From NCBI GenBank assembly GCA_905339215.1, contig CAJPFN010000001.1, forward strand, positions 1-64,000: DNA of 64,000 bases. Direction: 5' to 3'. This document shows, one piece after another, positions 54,115-62,685 of this stretch; the stretch's first letter is position 1, and every line of letters starts with the position of its first letter. Made by a program: the position numbers and the translations under genes. The notes beneath the pieces were generated by a model that was not told where the DNA came from, did no database searches, and was given only the letters and a program-made list of their open reading frames with translations. The stretch comes from Rhizobiaceae bacterium (GTDB lineage Bacteria > Pseudomonadota > Alphaproteobacteria > Rhizobiales > Rhizobiaceae).

Positions 54115-57100
54115 CAGCCCTTCTCCACCCGCGTCAGTTCGCCGGCCAGATAGCGTGCCATCGCCGCGTCCTCGTGGCCCGGCGTGAAGCCGGTCTTCAC
54201 CGGCGCCCAGGCGCCCTCGCCGTTCAGACCGCCGGCTTCGGCGCGCTCGATCCGGACCAGGGTTTCCTTGGGCACGGTGTTGACGGCGTGGTTGTCCACG
54301 TCGAAGCCGAAGGTGAAGGCCATGGTGCCGACCTTCTTGTGAAACAGGCTGTCGGTCTGGTGCATGATCGGCGCCCAGCCGCGCGTGATGCTCTGGTGCG
54401 AGCCGTAGCGGAAGTTCGACTGATAGCCGGTATCGCCGGCCAGCGCCCGCCCGTCGGCGCGACCTTCATGCGCGGCGACACTGCGCTCGGTCGCGATCCA
54501 GGCACTGTGCTTGGTCATCACCACGTTGTAGGGATAGGCCGGATTGTACTTTACCCGGGTCAGCAGGCGGAAGGCCTTGTGCCGGTCGGGGTCGCCGGAC
54601 CAGTTCACGAAGGGCCGGTCGGCCGGGTTGGCATCGACGTATATGTAGTCACCGTCCTCGATCCCCAGTTCCTTGGCGGCATCGGGGTTCATGTGCACCT
54701 GCCAGTCGCCGACGCCGGGCTGGCGACGGTCGCGGCGATAGGGATCGCCGAAATTGGTGCTCCAGATCCAGTTCCAATCCACCGTCGCCCAGGACGAATG
54801 GGTGGTGTGCCGGCTCTTCGGCGTCATGCAGTAGAAGGTGAAGCCGTCGCGCCAGAGCGGGTTCTTCGTCGCCTTCACCTCGGCCCACGGCAGCTTGTTG
54901 TTGGCGATCGCGCGCAGATCGGCGTCCAGAAGCTCGGCCTGCAGCATTTCGGGCGTCACACCGTAGTTCTGCGGCCGGATGTAGGGGCTCGACGAGACGA
55001 TCACGTTGGGCATGTAGGGCGTCGCCTCGGGCGCCTCGCGGTGCACCACCAGGTTCTCGCCGTACTCGATCGCCTCGGGGATGTCGCAATAGGCGTTGAG
55101 CCGCCCCGTATCGGTGTAGAACGGGATCGAGTCGTGCACCTGTTCGTAGAACGGCACCCGCGGATAGGTGCGAAACAGCATCAGCGCGGCGCCGGGCTCG
55201 CCGTATTTGCCGGCCATGATGTCGGACACCTTGTAGCCCTGCGTGGTGGTGGAGTTGTCGAACACCCGCTGCAGGTAGACGCGCGACTTGCCTTCGAGCA
55301 CGAATTTCCAGTGGTTGCGGAAACGCTCGTCGCCGGTCAGTTCGGTCAGCTTTTCCGAAACGAGGGCGAAGATCATCCCGTCGTCCCTGGAATCATAGAG
55401 CGGCGCGATTCCCTCTCCGCCCCATATCTGCAGGAACGGGTTCGAGCACGAGGCACCGCATTCGAGATCCTGAAACTCGAGCCAGGTATTCGCGGGCAGA
55501 ACGACATCGGCGTATTCGGCCGAACCGGTCCATTCGACCTGCTGATCGACGATCAGGTCGATCTTCGGATTGACGTTGGTGATCAGATGATAGGCCCATT
55601 TCGCCTGATTGATCAGGTTGGCGTTGCAGTACCACATCGCCTTGGTCGGCGACGGCATGTGAGTGTGACCGGTAAAGCTCTTGCGGCCGGCACCGGGGGT
55701 GTCGACGATCATCGGCCGGTCGCCGAAGCCCCAATAGCTCATCTCCTCGCCGTGCAGCATTTCGCGGATGTTCTCGGGGCCGATGGTTCCATCCTCGTCA
55801 AGAACCTGGTTGAACGGATCCTCCTTGACCCAAGCGCCGCCGGCACCCGGTCCGGACCAGAGCGAGCCTTGCATCAACGCGCCCTTGTAGTTACCGGCCC
55901 AGGTATGGGCGCCGCTGCCGGGAATGCCGATCGAGCCGATCAGCATCAGCGGCAGCATGGTGGCGCGGTTGTGCAGGGTGGCGTGGTAATAGTGATTGAT
56001 CCCCTCGCCATAGTGAATCGCCACCGGATAGGCCTCGCGCGGTTTGCCGACAAAATCGGGATCCCAGAACCGGCGGCCGAAATTCTCGGCCATCCGTTCA
56101 AGCAGGTTCTCCGGCGCGCCGGTGATCTCTGCGGTCGTGGTCAGATCGTAATCGGCCAGATGTTCGCGGTACATCGCCCAGACGGTCATCACCTCGACCT
56201 CGCTGCCGTCCAGCAGCATCACCCGGCCGCGCCAGTCGAGCGCAGGGTCGAGGTTTTCTGCTGCAACATGCGCGCCGACATCGTCGCGGCTGACCGGATG
56301 TAGCTGACCGGTGATCAGGTCGTGGACCAGAAAATCCCCAAGCCGCGCGCGCTGCTCGGCCGTCAGCCCCTGGATCGTGAAGCTTGGGCCGGCGCTGATG
56401 TCCTTGTCGGCATATCCGGCGATCACCTCCTGGGGCTTGAGCCGCTTCAGCGTGTCGGTGCGCACCAGGATCGGGAAATCGGTGAACTGCTTGACGAATT
56501 CCGCGTCGTACCAGCCGCGTTCCATCAACTCGCGCGTCACGTAGAGGAAGATCGAGGTGTCCGACAGGCCGGGCCGGACCGAGATCCAGTAGTCGGCCTT
56601 GGTTGCCGAGGGGCTGTATTCCGGCGCGATCACCGCGCTTCGGGCGCCACGCTCCATCAGTTCGGTCAGCCAATGCGCGTCGGGCATCTTGTTCTCGATC
56701 AGGTTTTTGCCGACCTGCACGATGAACTTGGTGAACCGCATGTCGTTGAGGTCGATGTCAGAGGTTTGCAGCCCGTGCACGAAGGGCTGGCCCGGCGCCT
56801 GATCGCCGCGCCAGGTGTATTCCGACCATTCCCGCGCGCCCTTGGCCTCGTCCGGGCCGACGCCGCGGACATGGGCATCGACCAGCCCCAGCAGATTGGC
56901 CATGCGAAACAGGCCGAACTTGCCGATGATGCCGTGGATCGGCAGCGAAGAGCCGAGCTTGATGGTGCGGGTGCCGGCCTCTTCCCAATGCGCCAGCATC
57001 TCTTCGGGATAGCCGTCCTTGTCGATCAGCCGGGCGCGGCCTTCCTCGCCGCTGTAAGTTTCGGAAATCGCGATCAGTCCCCTGGCCAGATAGGTCGTCG

Positions 57101-57665
57101 CCTCGTCCCAGCTCATCCGCGAGAACGTGTCGGTGCCGCGGCTGTCGAACTTGTAGGTGGTGCGCAATTCGGGGCTGTCCGAGAGCGACGGGAACCCGGC
57201 ATCGGCCCAGGCTTTCCAGCCTTCACGAATCATCGGGCCCTTGGCGCGGTGGGGACCATAGACGCGCCGGTGCATGGTATAGCCCTTCAGGCACATGCGC
57301 GGGTTCCAGGCATAGGTGGCCTTGTTGCCATAAAGATCGGCGTACCGGTGGTAGTCGTAATTCTGCTCGGACCGCGTCACGATGCCGTTGCGCACGAACG
57401 CCTTGACGCGGCACATGTGGGTGTCGTTCGGGGCGCAGATATAGGTAAAGGTCCGATCATAGGCGTATTGATCGCGATAGACCTTCTCCCAGTCGCGATC
57501 GGGGTAGTATTCCAGCGGGTTGTCGACCTTCACCACCGAGGTCAGCGCACGGCCCTCGAACATGGGCTGCGCGGCGAGGTGGCTCAGCGCGTCGGCGCCG
57601 ATCGCCGCGCCGGTCACGGCGGCCCCGCCCGTGAGAACCTGTCGTCTGCTGAGCTTCTTTGCCAT
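54114..57665 (-). CDS. Tat-exported type II molybdopterin oxidoreductase alpha subunit, NxrA-like
   Basis: The product of 1,183 residues starts MAKKLSRRQVLTGGAAVTG, with twin arginines of a Tat signal. The N-terminal cluster motif is C77-x3-D81-x3-C85-x39-C125 (in YICAPNDTHMC and NPRMCLKG): an aspartate stands where most type II enzymes have Cys. D288 (in YTWRGDQAPG) is the expected Mo ligand. VIVSSSPYIRPQNYG, HSSWATVDWNW and AYPYNVVMTKHSAW follow the NarG/NxrA order. From memory, motif wording such as MCLKGYTxHRRVYGP is closest to nitrite oxidoreductases of Nitrospira and anammox bacteria. It may oxidise nitrite or reduce nitrate, chlorate or a related ion; direction is not decided by sequence. 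Confidence 0.9.
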   Translation of the reverse strand: MAKKLSRRQVLTGGAAVTGAAIGADALSHLAAQPMFEGRALTSVVKVDNPLEYYPDRDWEKVYRDQYAYDRTFTYICAPNDTHMCRVKAFVRNGIVTRSEQNYDYHRYADLYGNKATYAWNPRMCLKGYTMHRRVYGPHRAKGPMIREGWKAWADAGFPSLSDSPELRTTYKFDSRGTDTFSRMSWDEATTYLARGLIAISETYSGEEGRARLIDKDGYPEEMLAHWEEAGTRTIKLGSSLPIHGIIGKFGLFRMANLLGLVDAHVRGVGPDEAKGAREWSEYTWRGDQAPGQPFVHGLQTSDIDLNDMRFTKFIVQVGKNLIENKMPDAHWLTELMERGARSAVIAPEYSPSATKADYWISVRPGLSDTSIFLYVTRELMERGWYDAEFVKQFTDFPILVRTDTLKRLKPQEVIAGYADKDISAGPSFTIQGLTAEQRARLGDFLVHDLITGQLHPVSRDDVGAHVAAENLDPALDWRGRVMLLDGSEVEVMTVWAMYREHLADYDLTTTAEITGAPENLLERMAENFGRRFWDPDFVGKPREAYPVAIHYGEGINHYYHATLHNRATMLPLMLIGSIGIPGSGAHTWAGNYKGALMQGSLWSGPGAGGAWVKEDPFNQVLDEDGTIGPENIREMLHGEEMSYWGFGDRPMIVDTPGAGRKSFTGHTHMPSPTKAMWYCNANLINQAKWAYHLITNVNPKIDLIVDQQVEWTGSAEYADVVLPANTWLEFQDLECGASCSNPFLQIWGGEGIAPLYDSRDDGMIFALVSEKLTELTGDERFRNHWKFVLEGKSRVYLQRVFDNSTTTQGYKVSDIMAGKYGEPGAALMLFRTYPRVPFYEQVHDSIPFYTDTGRLNAYCDIPEAIEYGENLVVHREAPEATPYMPNVIVSSSPYIRPQNYGVTPEMLQAELLDADLRAIANNKLPWAEVKATKNPLWRDGFTFYCMTPKSRHTTHSSWATVDWNWIWSTNFGDPYRRDRRQPGVGDWQVHMNPDAAKELGIEDGDYIYVDANPADRPFVNWSGDPDRHKAFRLLTRVKYNPAYPYNVVMTKHSAWIATERSVAAHEGRADGRALAGDTGYQSNFRYGSHQSITRGWAPIMHQTDSLFHKKVGTMAFTFGFDVDNHAVNTVPKETLVRIERAEAGGLNGEGAWAPVKTGFTPGHEDAAMARYLAGELTRVEKG

Positions 57666-57712
57666 CGTCATGTCCCCAGCCGGGTCTTCGGTCCTGATTC
57701 CGTTGCCGGCGT

Positions 57713-58504
57713 TCAATGGCCGGTGTGATCCGTCAACGCTTCCTGTCTCGGCGTGTATCCCGTCTCGCGATAGAGATAGAGGATCACCTGCCACGCCTCG
57801 TCGGGCGTAAGGTCATTGCTCAGTTGCGACGACGCCTGGGCATCGCCGTGGGCGGCCACCCAGCGCGGCATTGCGCTATTGAACTGGTTCTGGATGCCGC
57901 CCGTGGTCAGCCGCCAGTAGACGTAAGGCAGCGTCAGTTGCGAGATGGTGCCGACGTCCTGAAAATTCGCCGGCCGAATCGGATAGCGGAACCCAGCGGC
58001 CGCGGGTCCGTTGCCATCGAGCTTTTCGCCGTGGCAGACCGCGCAATTGGCCTGATAGATTGCCTTGCCGGCGGCGACATCCTCGGCCCGCCAGGCCGCC
58101 GGCACCGCCGCCCAGTCCGGCACCACGATCCGCGAGAGCGTCGCCTCGCCCACCGTCGGGTGTCGCTGGAAAATCTCGACCGGCGGCGCATAGCGCGGGC
58201 GCACGCTGTCATAGGCCCACCAGCCGGCGGCTAGCGGCAACAGCGCCAGCATCGCCAGGCGCTGCGCCTTCAGCCCCGGCCCTTCGCCCGGGCGTGACAG
58301 GAAGAAGTCCCAGAACCGGTTGATGCGAGTGTCTTCGAGCGTGATGTGGATCACCACGCCGAGCACGATGAAACCCATGTAGAGCAGGATGACGCTGTGC
58401 GGGATCACTGGCCGGATAGCCTTCAGCGCGACAAAGGCCAGGATCACGATCAGCGCCGCGCCGACGGGAAGCGGCAGCCAGGAACGTTTCGGGGTGCTCT
58501 TCAT
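57713..58504 (-). CDS. Membrane-anchored monohaem cytochrome c
   Basis: The product of 263 residues has three N-terminal membrane segments (VGAALIVILAFVALKAI, VILLYMGFIVLGVVIHITL, LAMLALLPLAAGWWAY) and one c-type haem site C154-AVCH-158 (QANCAVCHGEKLDGNGPAA) with a likely methionine ligand in FNSAMPRW. Its ATG overlaps the dihaem gene stop (ATGA). The order cytochromes-then-alpha suggests it carries electrons between the molybdoenzyme and the oxidase at the outer face of the membrane. Confidence 0.9.
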   Translation of the reverse strand: MKSTPKRSWLPLPVGAALIVILAFVALKAIRPVIPHSVILLYMGFIVLGVVIHITLEDTRINRFWDFFLSRPGEGPGLKAQRLAMLALLPLAAGWWAYDSVRPRYAPPVEIFQRHPTVGEATLSRIVVPDWAAVPAAWRAEDVAAGKAIYQANCAVCHGEKLDGNGPAAAGFRYPIRPANFQDVGTISQLTLPYVYWRLTTGGIQNQFNSAMPRWVAAHGDAQASSQLSNDLTPDEAWQVILYLYRETGYTPRQEALTDHTGH

Positions 58505-59337
58505 TGTCCGCCCTCCCGCGCCGACAGGTATTCGGTGATCGCGAAAAGCTGCGCCGCAGTCAGCCGTGTGCCGTAATCGTCCGGCATCGTCTCGGCCGGA
58601 AATTCCTCGGCCTCGACCGCGCGCGGATCGACAATGGACTGCATCACATAAGCCGCAAGCGACACATCCTGCGCTTCGGCCGCGGCGCGCAGCAGCGCCG
58701 CCTCGAACGGCGGGCCGACCAGCACTTCGCCCGGCTTCAGGCTGTGGCAGCCGAGACAGTCGAAGGCTTCGAGCATCGCCTCGGGATCGTCGGGCGCCGC
58801 GACCGCTTCGCCACCTGTGCTCGGGCTCGCCGGGGCACTGTCGGGCGGCGCCGGCAGCGTCGCCACTGTCACCGTCGGAGTTCCGCCCAGCGTTTCCAGA
58901 TAGGCGACCACGGCGGCGACCTCCTCGCGGTTCAGTTTGGCCGGCGCCTTGACCGAGGCCGGCATGATGTTGGAGAAGCCTTCGACGAGAAAGGCGCCGG
59001 GCGTGTAGAGCGACTGGACCAGATATTCGAGCAGCGTTGCGGCGCCACCGGTCACGCCATTGGCCCGCCGTTCGGCCAGCCCGGCAAGGTTCGGGCCGCG
59101 CCCCTGGCCCTTGATCCCGGTGCCCGGTTCGATTGTGTGGCAGCTCAGGCAGCCGCGCTCGCGCACGATAGCCTGACCCAGCACGGCCAGTTCGGCCGGC
59201 GAGGCGCCGGCGTCGATCTGCCGGACCTTCGGAGGCTCCCAGCGGGTCTGCGGGATCCAGTTGGCGAACCAGACGAAAAAGCCCAGCACCAGCAGCGACG
59301 GCAGTGTCGCCGCGCCATATGTCGAAAGCGCCCTCAT
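58501..59337 (-). CDS. Dihaem cytochrome c, membrane anchored
   Basis: The protein of 278 residues has one N-terminal membrane segment (LPSLLVLGFFVWFANWI) and two haem c sites, C63-LSCH-67 and C194-LGCH-198, each in a cytochrome c domain with methionine regions GFSNIMPASVK and ETMPDDYG. A proline/serine/alanine linker (about residues 160-182) separates them. It overlaps the oxidase gene by 4 bases. It could be the electron carrier subunit of the bd-like oxidase next to it. Confidence 0.9.
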   Translation of the reverse strand: MRALSTYGAATLPSLLVLGFFVWFANWIPQTRWEPPKVRQIDAGASPAELAVLGQAIVRERGCLSCHTIEPGTGIKGQGRGPNLAGLAERRANGVTGGAATLLEYLVQSLYTPGAFLVEGFSNIMPASVKAPAKLNREEVAAVVAYLETLGGTPTVTVATLPAPPDSAPASPSTGGEAVAAPDDPEAMLEAFDCLGCHSLKPGEVLVGPPFEAALLRAAAEAQDVSLAAYVMQSIVDPRAVEAEEFPAETMPDDYGTRLTAAQLFAITEYLSAREGGQ

Positions 59338-61103
59338 GTGACTGCCTCCCGCGCGGCGTCGCCGAATTCGGGCAAGTTGTCCCGACCGGCCAGCGACGAG
59401 ATGGCAAAGGCGATGCCAAGCAGCGCAAAGAAGATCAGCGTGATCGTGGTGACCACGATCGCCGCCTCGCCCAGCGTCGGCAGTCCGGCGCTGGCCGAGG
59501 TGTCCTGCACCAGCCCGAAGACGTGCCAGTTCAGCCGCGCGCCACTGCGGGCATAGCCCATCAGGCCCATCAGCCAGACGATCACGAAGGCGAGCAGGAT
59601 CAGGATGTACTGCCCGCGCCGCGGCATGGTGCCCCAGCGCACGGCGGCGCGGGTCTCAGCGCCTTTCAGCAAGTATAGATCAATAACGAAGGTGACAACG
59701 ATGCCGCCGATCAACACCAGGATCTGCCAGATCGAGGTTTGGATGCGCACATCGGCCGGGGCGAAATAACCGTAGATGCCAAGCCCGAAGATGGTCAGCG
59801 CCATCAGCGCGATCAGACCCCATTCGATCTGCGTCCCGGTTTTCGCCCAAGGCACCACCGGCACCTTGCCGGCCCGCCGGTAGAGCAGGTAACTGACATA
59901 GAGAACCACCAGGATCAGCGTCACCGCGATCATCTTCGGCGCCATCAGGCCCAGCGCCCCCAGAAGCGGGTGGAACTGGCCGGTGGATTCTTCGATCGAG
60001 GCCGCCATCGAATGCGGCGTCGCCCAGATCATGAACCCGGCGATCAGCGCTACGTTGAACACCGGAACCAGCCGCCGCTGCGGCTCGGATCCCGGTATGC
60101 GCAACAACCCCAGCCAGGCGTAATAGGCCGCGCCGATGAACAGGATGGCGATGACGATGGCCTGGATGATGAACAGCCACGACAGCACCCCGCCCATCAG
60201 CGTGACACCGTAGGTGGCCGAATAGGCGAACAGCTCGAAGCCGAAATAATAGCCCGCGAAGGGCAGGAACAGCATGGTGAACAGCGCGATCAGGTTGCCG
60301 GTATAGCCCATCCAGTCGTAAAGCGCGCGCTCGGCGGCGGTTCGCGCCGACAGGAACCGGTAGGCCGCGTAGGCCGCGCACAGAAGTGCGCCAAAGGTGA
60401 TGTTGGCGATCAGCCGGTGCACGTTCAGCGGCATCCAGCCGGGATTCCAGACCGCGTCATAGAGACTGACCAGCGCCCCGGCCTCGTCAACGCCGCCCGG
60501 CGTCATCATGAAGGTCGCCCAGGCGTTGGCGATGAACATGACGATGGTGCCGAAGACGTTGAGCAGGAGCCCCAGCGCGATATGCGCCCATTTGCGGTCG
60601 CCCTGGAGCCGGCTCCAGCTGTAGTACCAGAAATAGAGGCACAACGTTTCGGCGACGAAGAAGAGCGGATAAATGGCGAAGGTCGGCCCGAAAGTCTCGG
60701 TCATGTAGGCCATCAGGCGGGGATATGCGCTGAACAGGAGCATGCCCAGAAACGCCCCCGATATCGCAGTCAGCGAATAGGCCGCCGGCAACAACCGCGC
60801 CATTTCGTGCGCCATCCAGTCATAGCGCGCCGCCGCAGCCGGATCGCGCCGCGCCATGCGCCAGCCGAAGATCTCGATCGCCAGCGCGAACATCGGCACC
60901 GCCAGCACGAAGGCGGCGAAATCCAGATGCAGTTGCGCCGCAACCCAGACCGCAAGCCGGCTGTCGATCAGCGCGGGTTCGGCATAGTCGCGGATCGGCG
61001 CCGTCTGCGCCAGCGCCGGGCCGGTCGCGGCGGTCAGAAGCGCGATCAGGGCGACAACGGCGACTGCCGGCCTTCTTCGGTTTGCGTCGGCGGTGCGTCC
61101 CAT
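59334..61103 (-). CDS. Cytochrome bd-like oxidase subunit (CydA-related, Nitrospira-type)
   Basis: The product of 589 residues has a signal peptide (AVVALIALLTAATGPALA-Q) and at least 12 membrane segments. The first half has CydA-like features: QLHLDFAAFVLAVPMFALAIEIFGW (histidine in TM1), YPLFFVAETLCLYFWYYSW, NVFGTIVMFIANAWATFMMTPGG and WMPLNVHRLIANITFGALL. A long Q-loop as in E. coli CydA is lacking, and no CydB gene is present. From memory, single-subunit bd-like oxidases of this size occur with nitrite oxidoreductase in Nitrospira. Start ATG 61103 follows GGAGG. Confidence 0.82.
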   Translation of the reverse strand: MGRTADANRRRPAVAVVALIALLTAATGPALAQTAPIRDYAEPALIDSRLAVWVAAQLHLDFAAFVLAVPMFALAIEIFGWRMARRDPAAAARYDWMAHEMARLLPAAYSLTAISGAFLGMLLFSAYPRLMAYMTETFGPTFAIYPLFFVAETLCLYFWYYSWSRLQGDRKWAHIALGLLLNVFGTIVMFIANAWATFMMTPGGVDEAGALVSLYDAVWNPGWMPLNVHRLIANITFGALLCAAYAAYRFLSARTAAERALYDWMGYTGNLIALFTMLFLPFAGYYFGFELFAYSATYGVTLMGGVLSWLFIIQAIVIAILFIGAAYYAWLGLLRIPGSEPQRRLVPVFNVALIAGFMIWATPHSMAASIEESTGQFHPLLGALGLMAPKMIAVTLILVVLYVSYLLYRRAGKVPVVPWAKTGTQIEWGLIALMALTIFGLGIYGYFAPADVRIQTSIWQILVLIGGIVVTFVIDLYLLKGAETRAAVRWGTMPRRGQYILILLAFVIVWLMGLMGYARSGARLNWHVFGLVQDTSASAGLPTLGEAAIVVTTITLIFFALLGIAFAISSLAGRDNLPEFGDAAREAVT

Positions 61104-61131
61104 CCTGTCGTTCCTCCGGTCCCCTTTTCCG

Positions 61132-61356
61132 CTACCGCGGCAACTCGACGTCATCGGGCTTCTGATCCCAAAGCCCGTCGCACGTTGCGTCGGTCAGTCG
61201 TTCCATGAAGGCGCACAACTCGGTCAGCCTGCAGAAATGCCGCTCTTCGCCGGACTGGACGTGTTGGATGTGTCCACGCCAGACGGAGTCTGCGTTCTGG
61301 TGTCGTTCCAGCCAGATGCGGGCAACGAATGACGCCGCACCCTCCCCATGTCGCAT
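61132..61356 (-). CDS. Small conserved protein at head of the oxidase operon
   Basis: The 74-residue protein starts MRHGEGAASFVARIWLERHQNADSV and ends CDGLWDQKPDDVELPR. The words VARIWLERH and WRGHIQHVQSGEERHF recur in small proteins of unknown function that I have seen near respiratory genes. No membrane segment or cofactor motif is clear. AGGAGG lies six bases before the ATG. It is the first gene after the regulator; candidate operator repeats lie just upstream. Confidence 0.65.
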   Translation of the reverse strand: MRHGEGAASFVARIWLERHQNADSVWRGHIQHVQSGEERHFCRLTELCAFMERLTDATCDGLWDQKPDDVELPR

Positions 61357-61401
61357 CAGGGCCTCCTGATTCCAGGTTGCCGGGAAACCTTAGGAACGCC
61401 G

Positions 61402-61420
61402 GTAACAGGCCAGTAACAGG
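61402..61420 (-). promoter_or_regulatory. 11-base-spaced direct repeat, candidate BTAD-regulator operator
   Basis: GTAACAGGCCA is followed directly by GTAACAGG, giving two 8-base repeats at an 11-base interval (minus strand CCTGTTAC twice). SARP/BTAD-family activators typically bind repeats with this helical-turn spacing near the -35 region. It lies 46-64 bases before the start at 61356. Confidence 0.5.
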
Positions 61421-61449
61421 GCCGGTGGGATCGGGATGTGTCGGGGGGA

Positions 61450-62595
61450 TCAGGTCCGCGTGGCACGGATCCGGGCTGCTATGCGACGGGTCTCGGGCAG
61501 CGGCCCGACGCCAAGTTCGCGGTCGAGCGCCTCGCGGCAGCGGCGATACTGCTGTTCGGCCTCTTCTTCGCGTCCTTCGGCCAACAGGCATTCCATCCGC
61601 ATCCGGTGGAACACTTCGCGACAGCTCTCGCGCGCGAGAGCGTCCTTGCAGACCCGGCCTGCCTCGTCATGGCGGCGCTGCGCCATCAGGGTCTCGGCCA
61701 GGAACTCCGCCGCCTCGAAGTACAACTCGCGCAGGCGCATGCGGTCCTCGGCGCACCATTCCTCATAAGCGTCCTCTTCGAGGTAGTCGCCGCGATAGAG
61801 GCTGAGCGCGTCGCCGAGGTTTGCGATCGCGTCGTCCGGTCGATGCTGCCGGGCGTGGCGCATCCCCTCGCCGACGAGCCGCTCGAACACCGCGACATCC
61901 AGCAAAACCGCGCCGGCGCGCAGCGCATAGGATTCGTCGGCGTGTTCGATCAGTTCGGCGCAGCCCAGCAATTGCCGCAAGGAATGGATCACGACCTTCA
62001 GCCGGTCGCGCCCGTGCTTCTCGTCGACATTGGGCCAAAGGCATTCGATGAGACGGTCGCGTGGCACCCGGTGGCAGCGGTGCATCGCCAGGATCTTCAG
62101 CACCGTCACGGCGGCCTTTCGCTGCCACGTCTCGACCTGAACGTGCCGCTCGTTCAACGTGACCGAAAAACGCCCGAGCATCCTGATGTGCAGCGGCTGC
62201 GGCATCGGCAGTTCCGCGTCGGCGCCCTCGAGCCGGTGAACGAAGACCAGGGCGCGCGTTCGCGACGGGTTGGCGACTCTTTCGCTCGGCACGATCAGCG
62301 AACTCATGCGGACGCGCACCGGCTTTCGGCCGGATCCCGGCACCAGACAATCGTCAACGCTGAACGGAATCTCCTTCTTGAAGCAGATTCCCCCGTGGCA
62401 ATCGGGACCGCACAAAGGCTCACCCGAGGGCAGTTCGGCCGACACCACGTCGCAACACCGGCGCCCGACGGCATCGGTCGCCGCTAATCCGAAAACGCAC
62501 TCGGCCGAACGATTCCACGCGAGGACACGCAATTCCCCCGACACGGCAAATGCCGCGTCAGACGACAAAGAGACGAAATCGCGGGCCCTGATCAT
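61450..62595 (-). CDS. PAS-BTAD (SARP-like) transcription regulator
   Basis: The product of 381 residues has an N-terminal PAS-like sensor (FAVSGELRVLAWNRSAECVFGLAATDAVGRRCCDVV) followed by a cysteine-rich insert (CGPDCHGGICF, residues about 62-72). A winged-helix-like domain (LHIRMLGRFSVTLNERHVQVETWQRKAAVTVL) and a bacterial transcriptional activation domain with helical repeats (VVIHSLRQLLG, DDAIANLGDALSLYRGDYLEED) follow. SARP-type proteins are usually pathway-specific activators. The cysteines may sense redox, NO or metals. It is the first gene of the cluster on the minus strand. ATG 62595 is used; TTG 62658 is another option. Confidence 0.85.
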   Translation of the reverse strand: MIRARDFVSLSSDAAFAVSGELRVLAWNRSAECVFGLAATDAVGRRCCDVVSAELPSGEPLCGPDCHGGICFKKEIPFSVDDCLVPGSGRKPVRVRMSSLIVPSERVANPSRTRALVFVHRLEGADAELPMPQPLHIRMLGRFSVTLNERHVQVETWQRKAAVTVLKILAMHRCHRVPRDRLIECLWPNVDEKHGRDRLKVVIHSLRQLLGCAELIEHADESYALRAGAVLLDVAVFERLVGEGMRHARQHRPDDAIANLGDALSLYRGDYLEEDAYEEWCAEDRMRLRELYFEAAEFLAETLMAQRRHDEAGRVCKDALARESCREVFHRMRMECLLAEGREEEAEQQYRRCREALDRELGVGPLPETRRIAARIRATRT

Positions 62596-62685
62596 TGAAC
62601 GACGCCGCCATTCGGAGTGCGTTGGTGCGACGCCCCACACGCATTTTTGCATAGGCAAGGCTGAACCGACAATCCCTGGTTTTGC

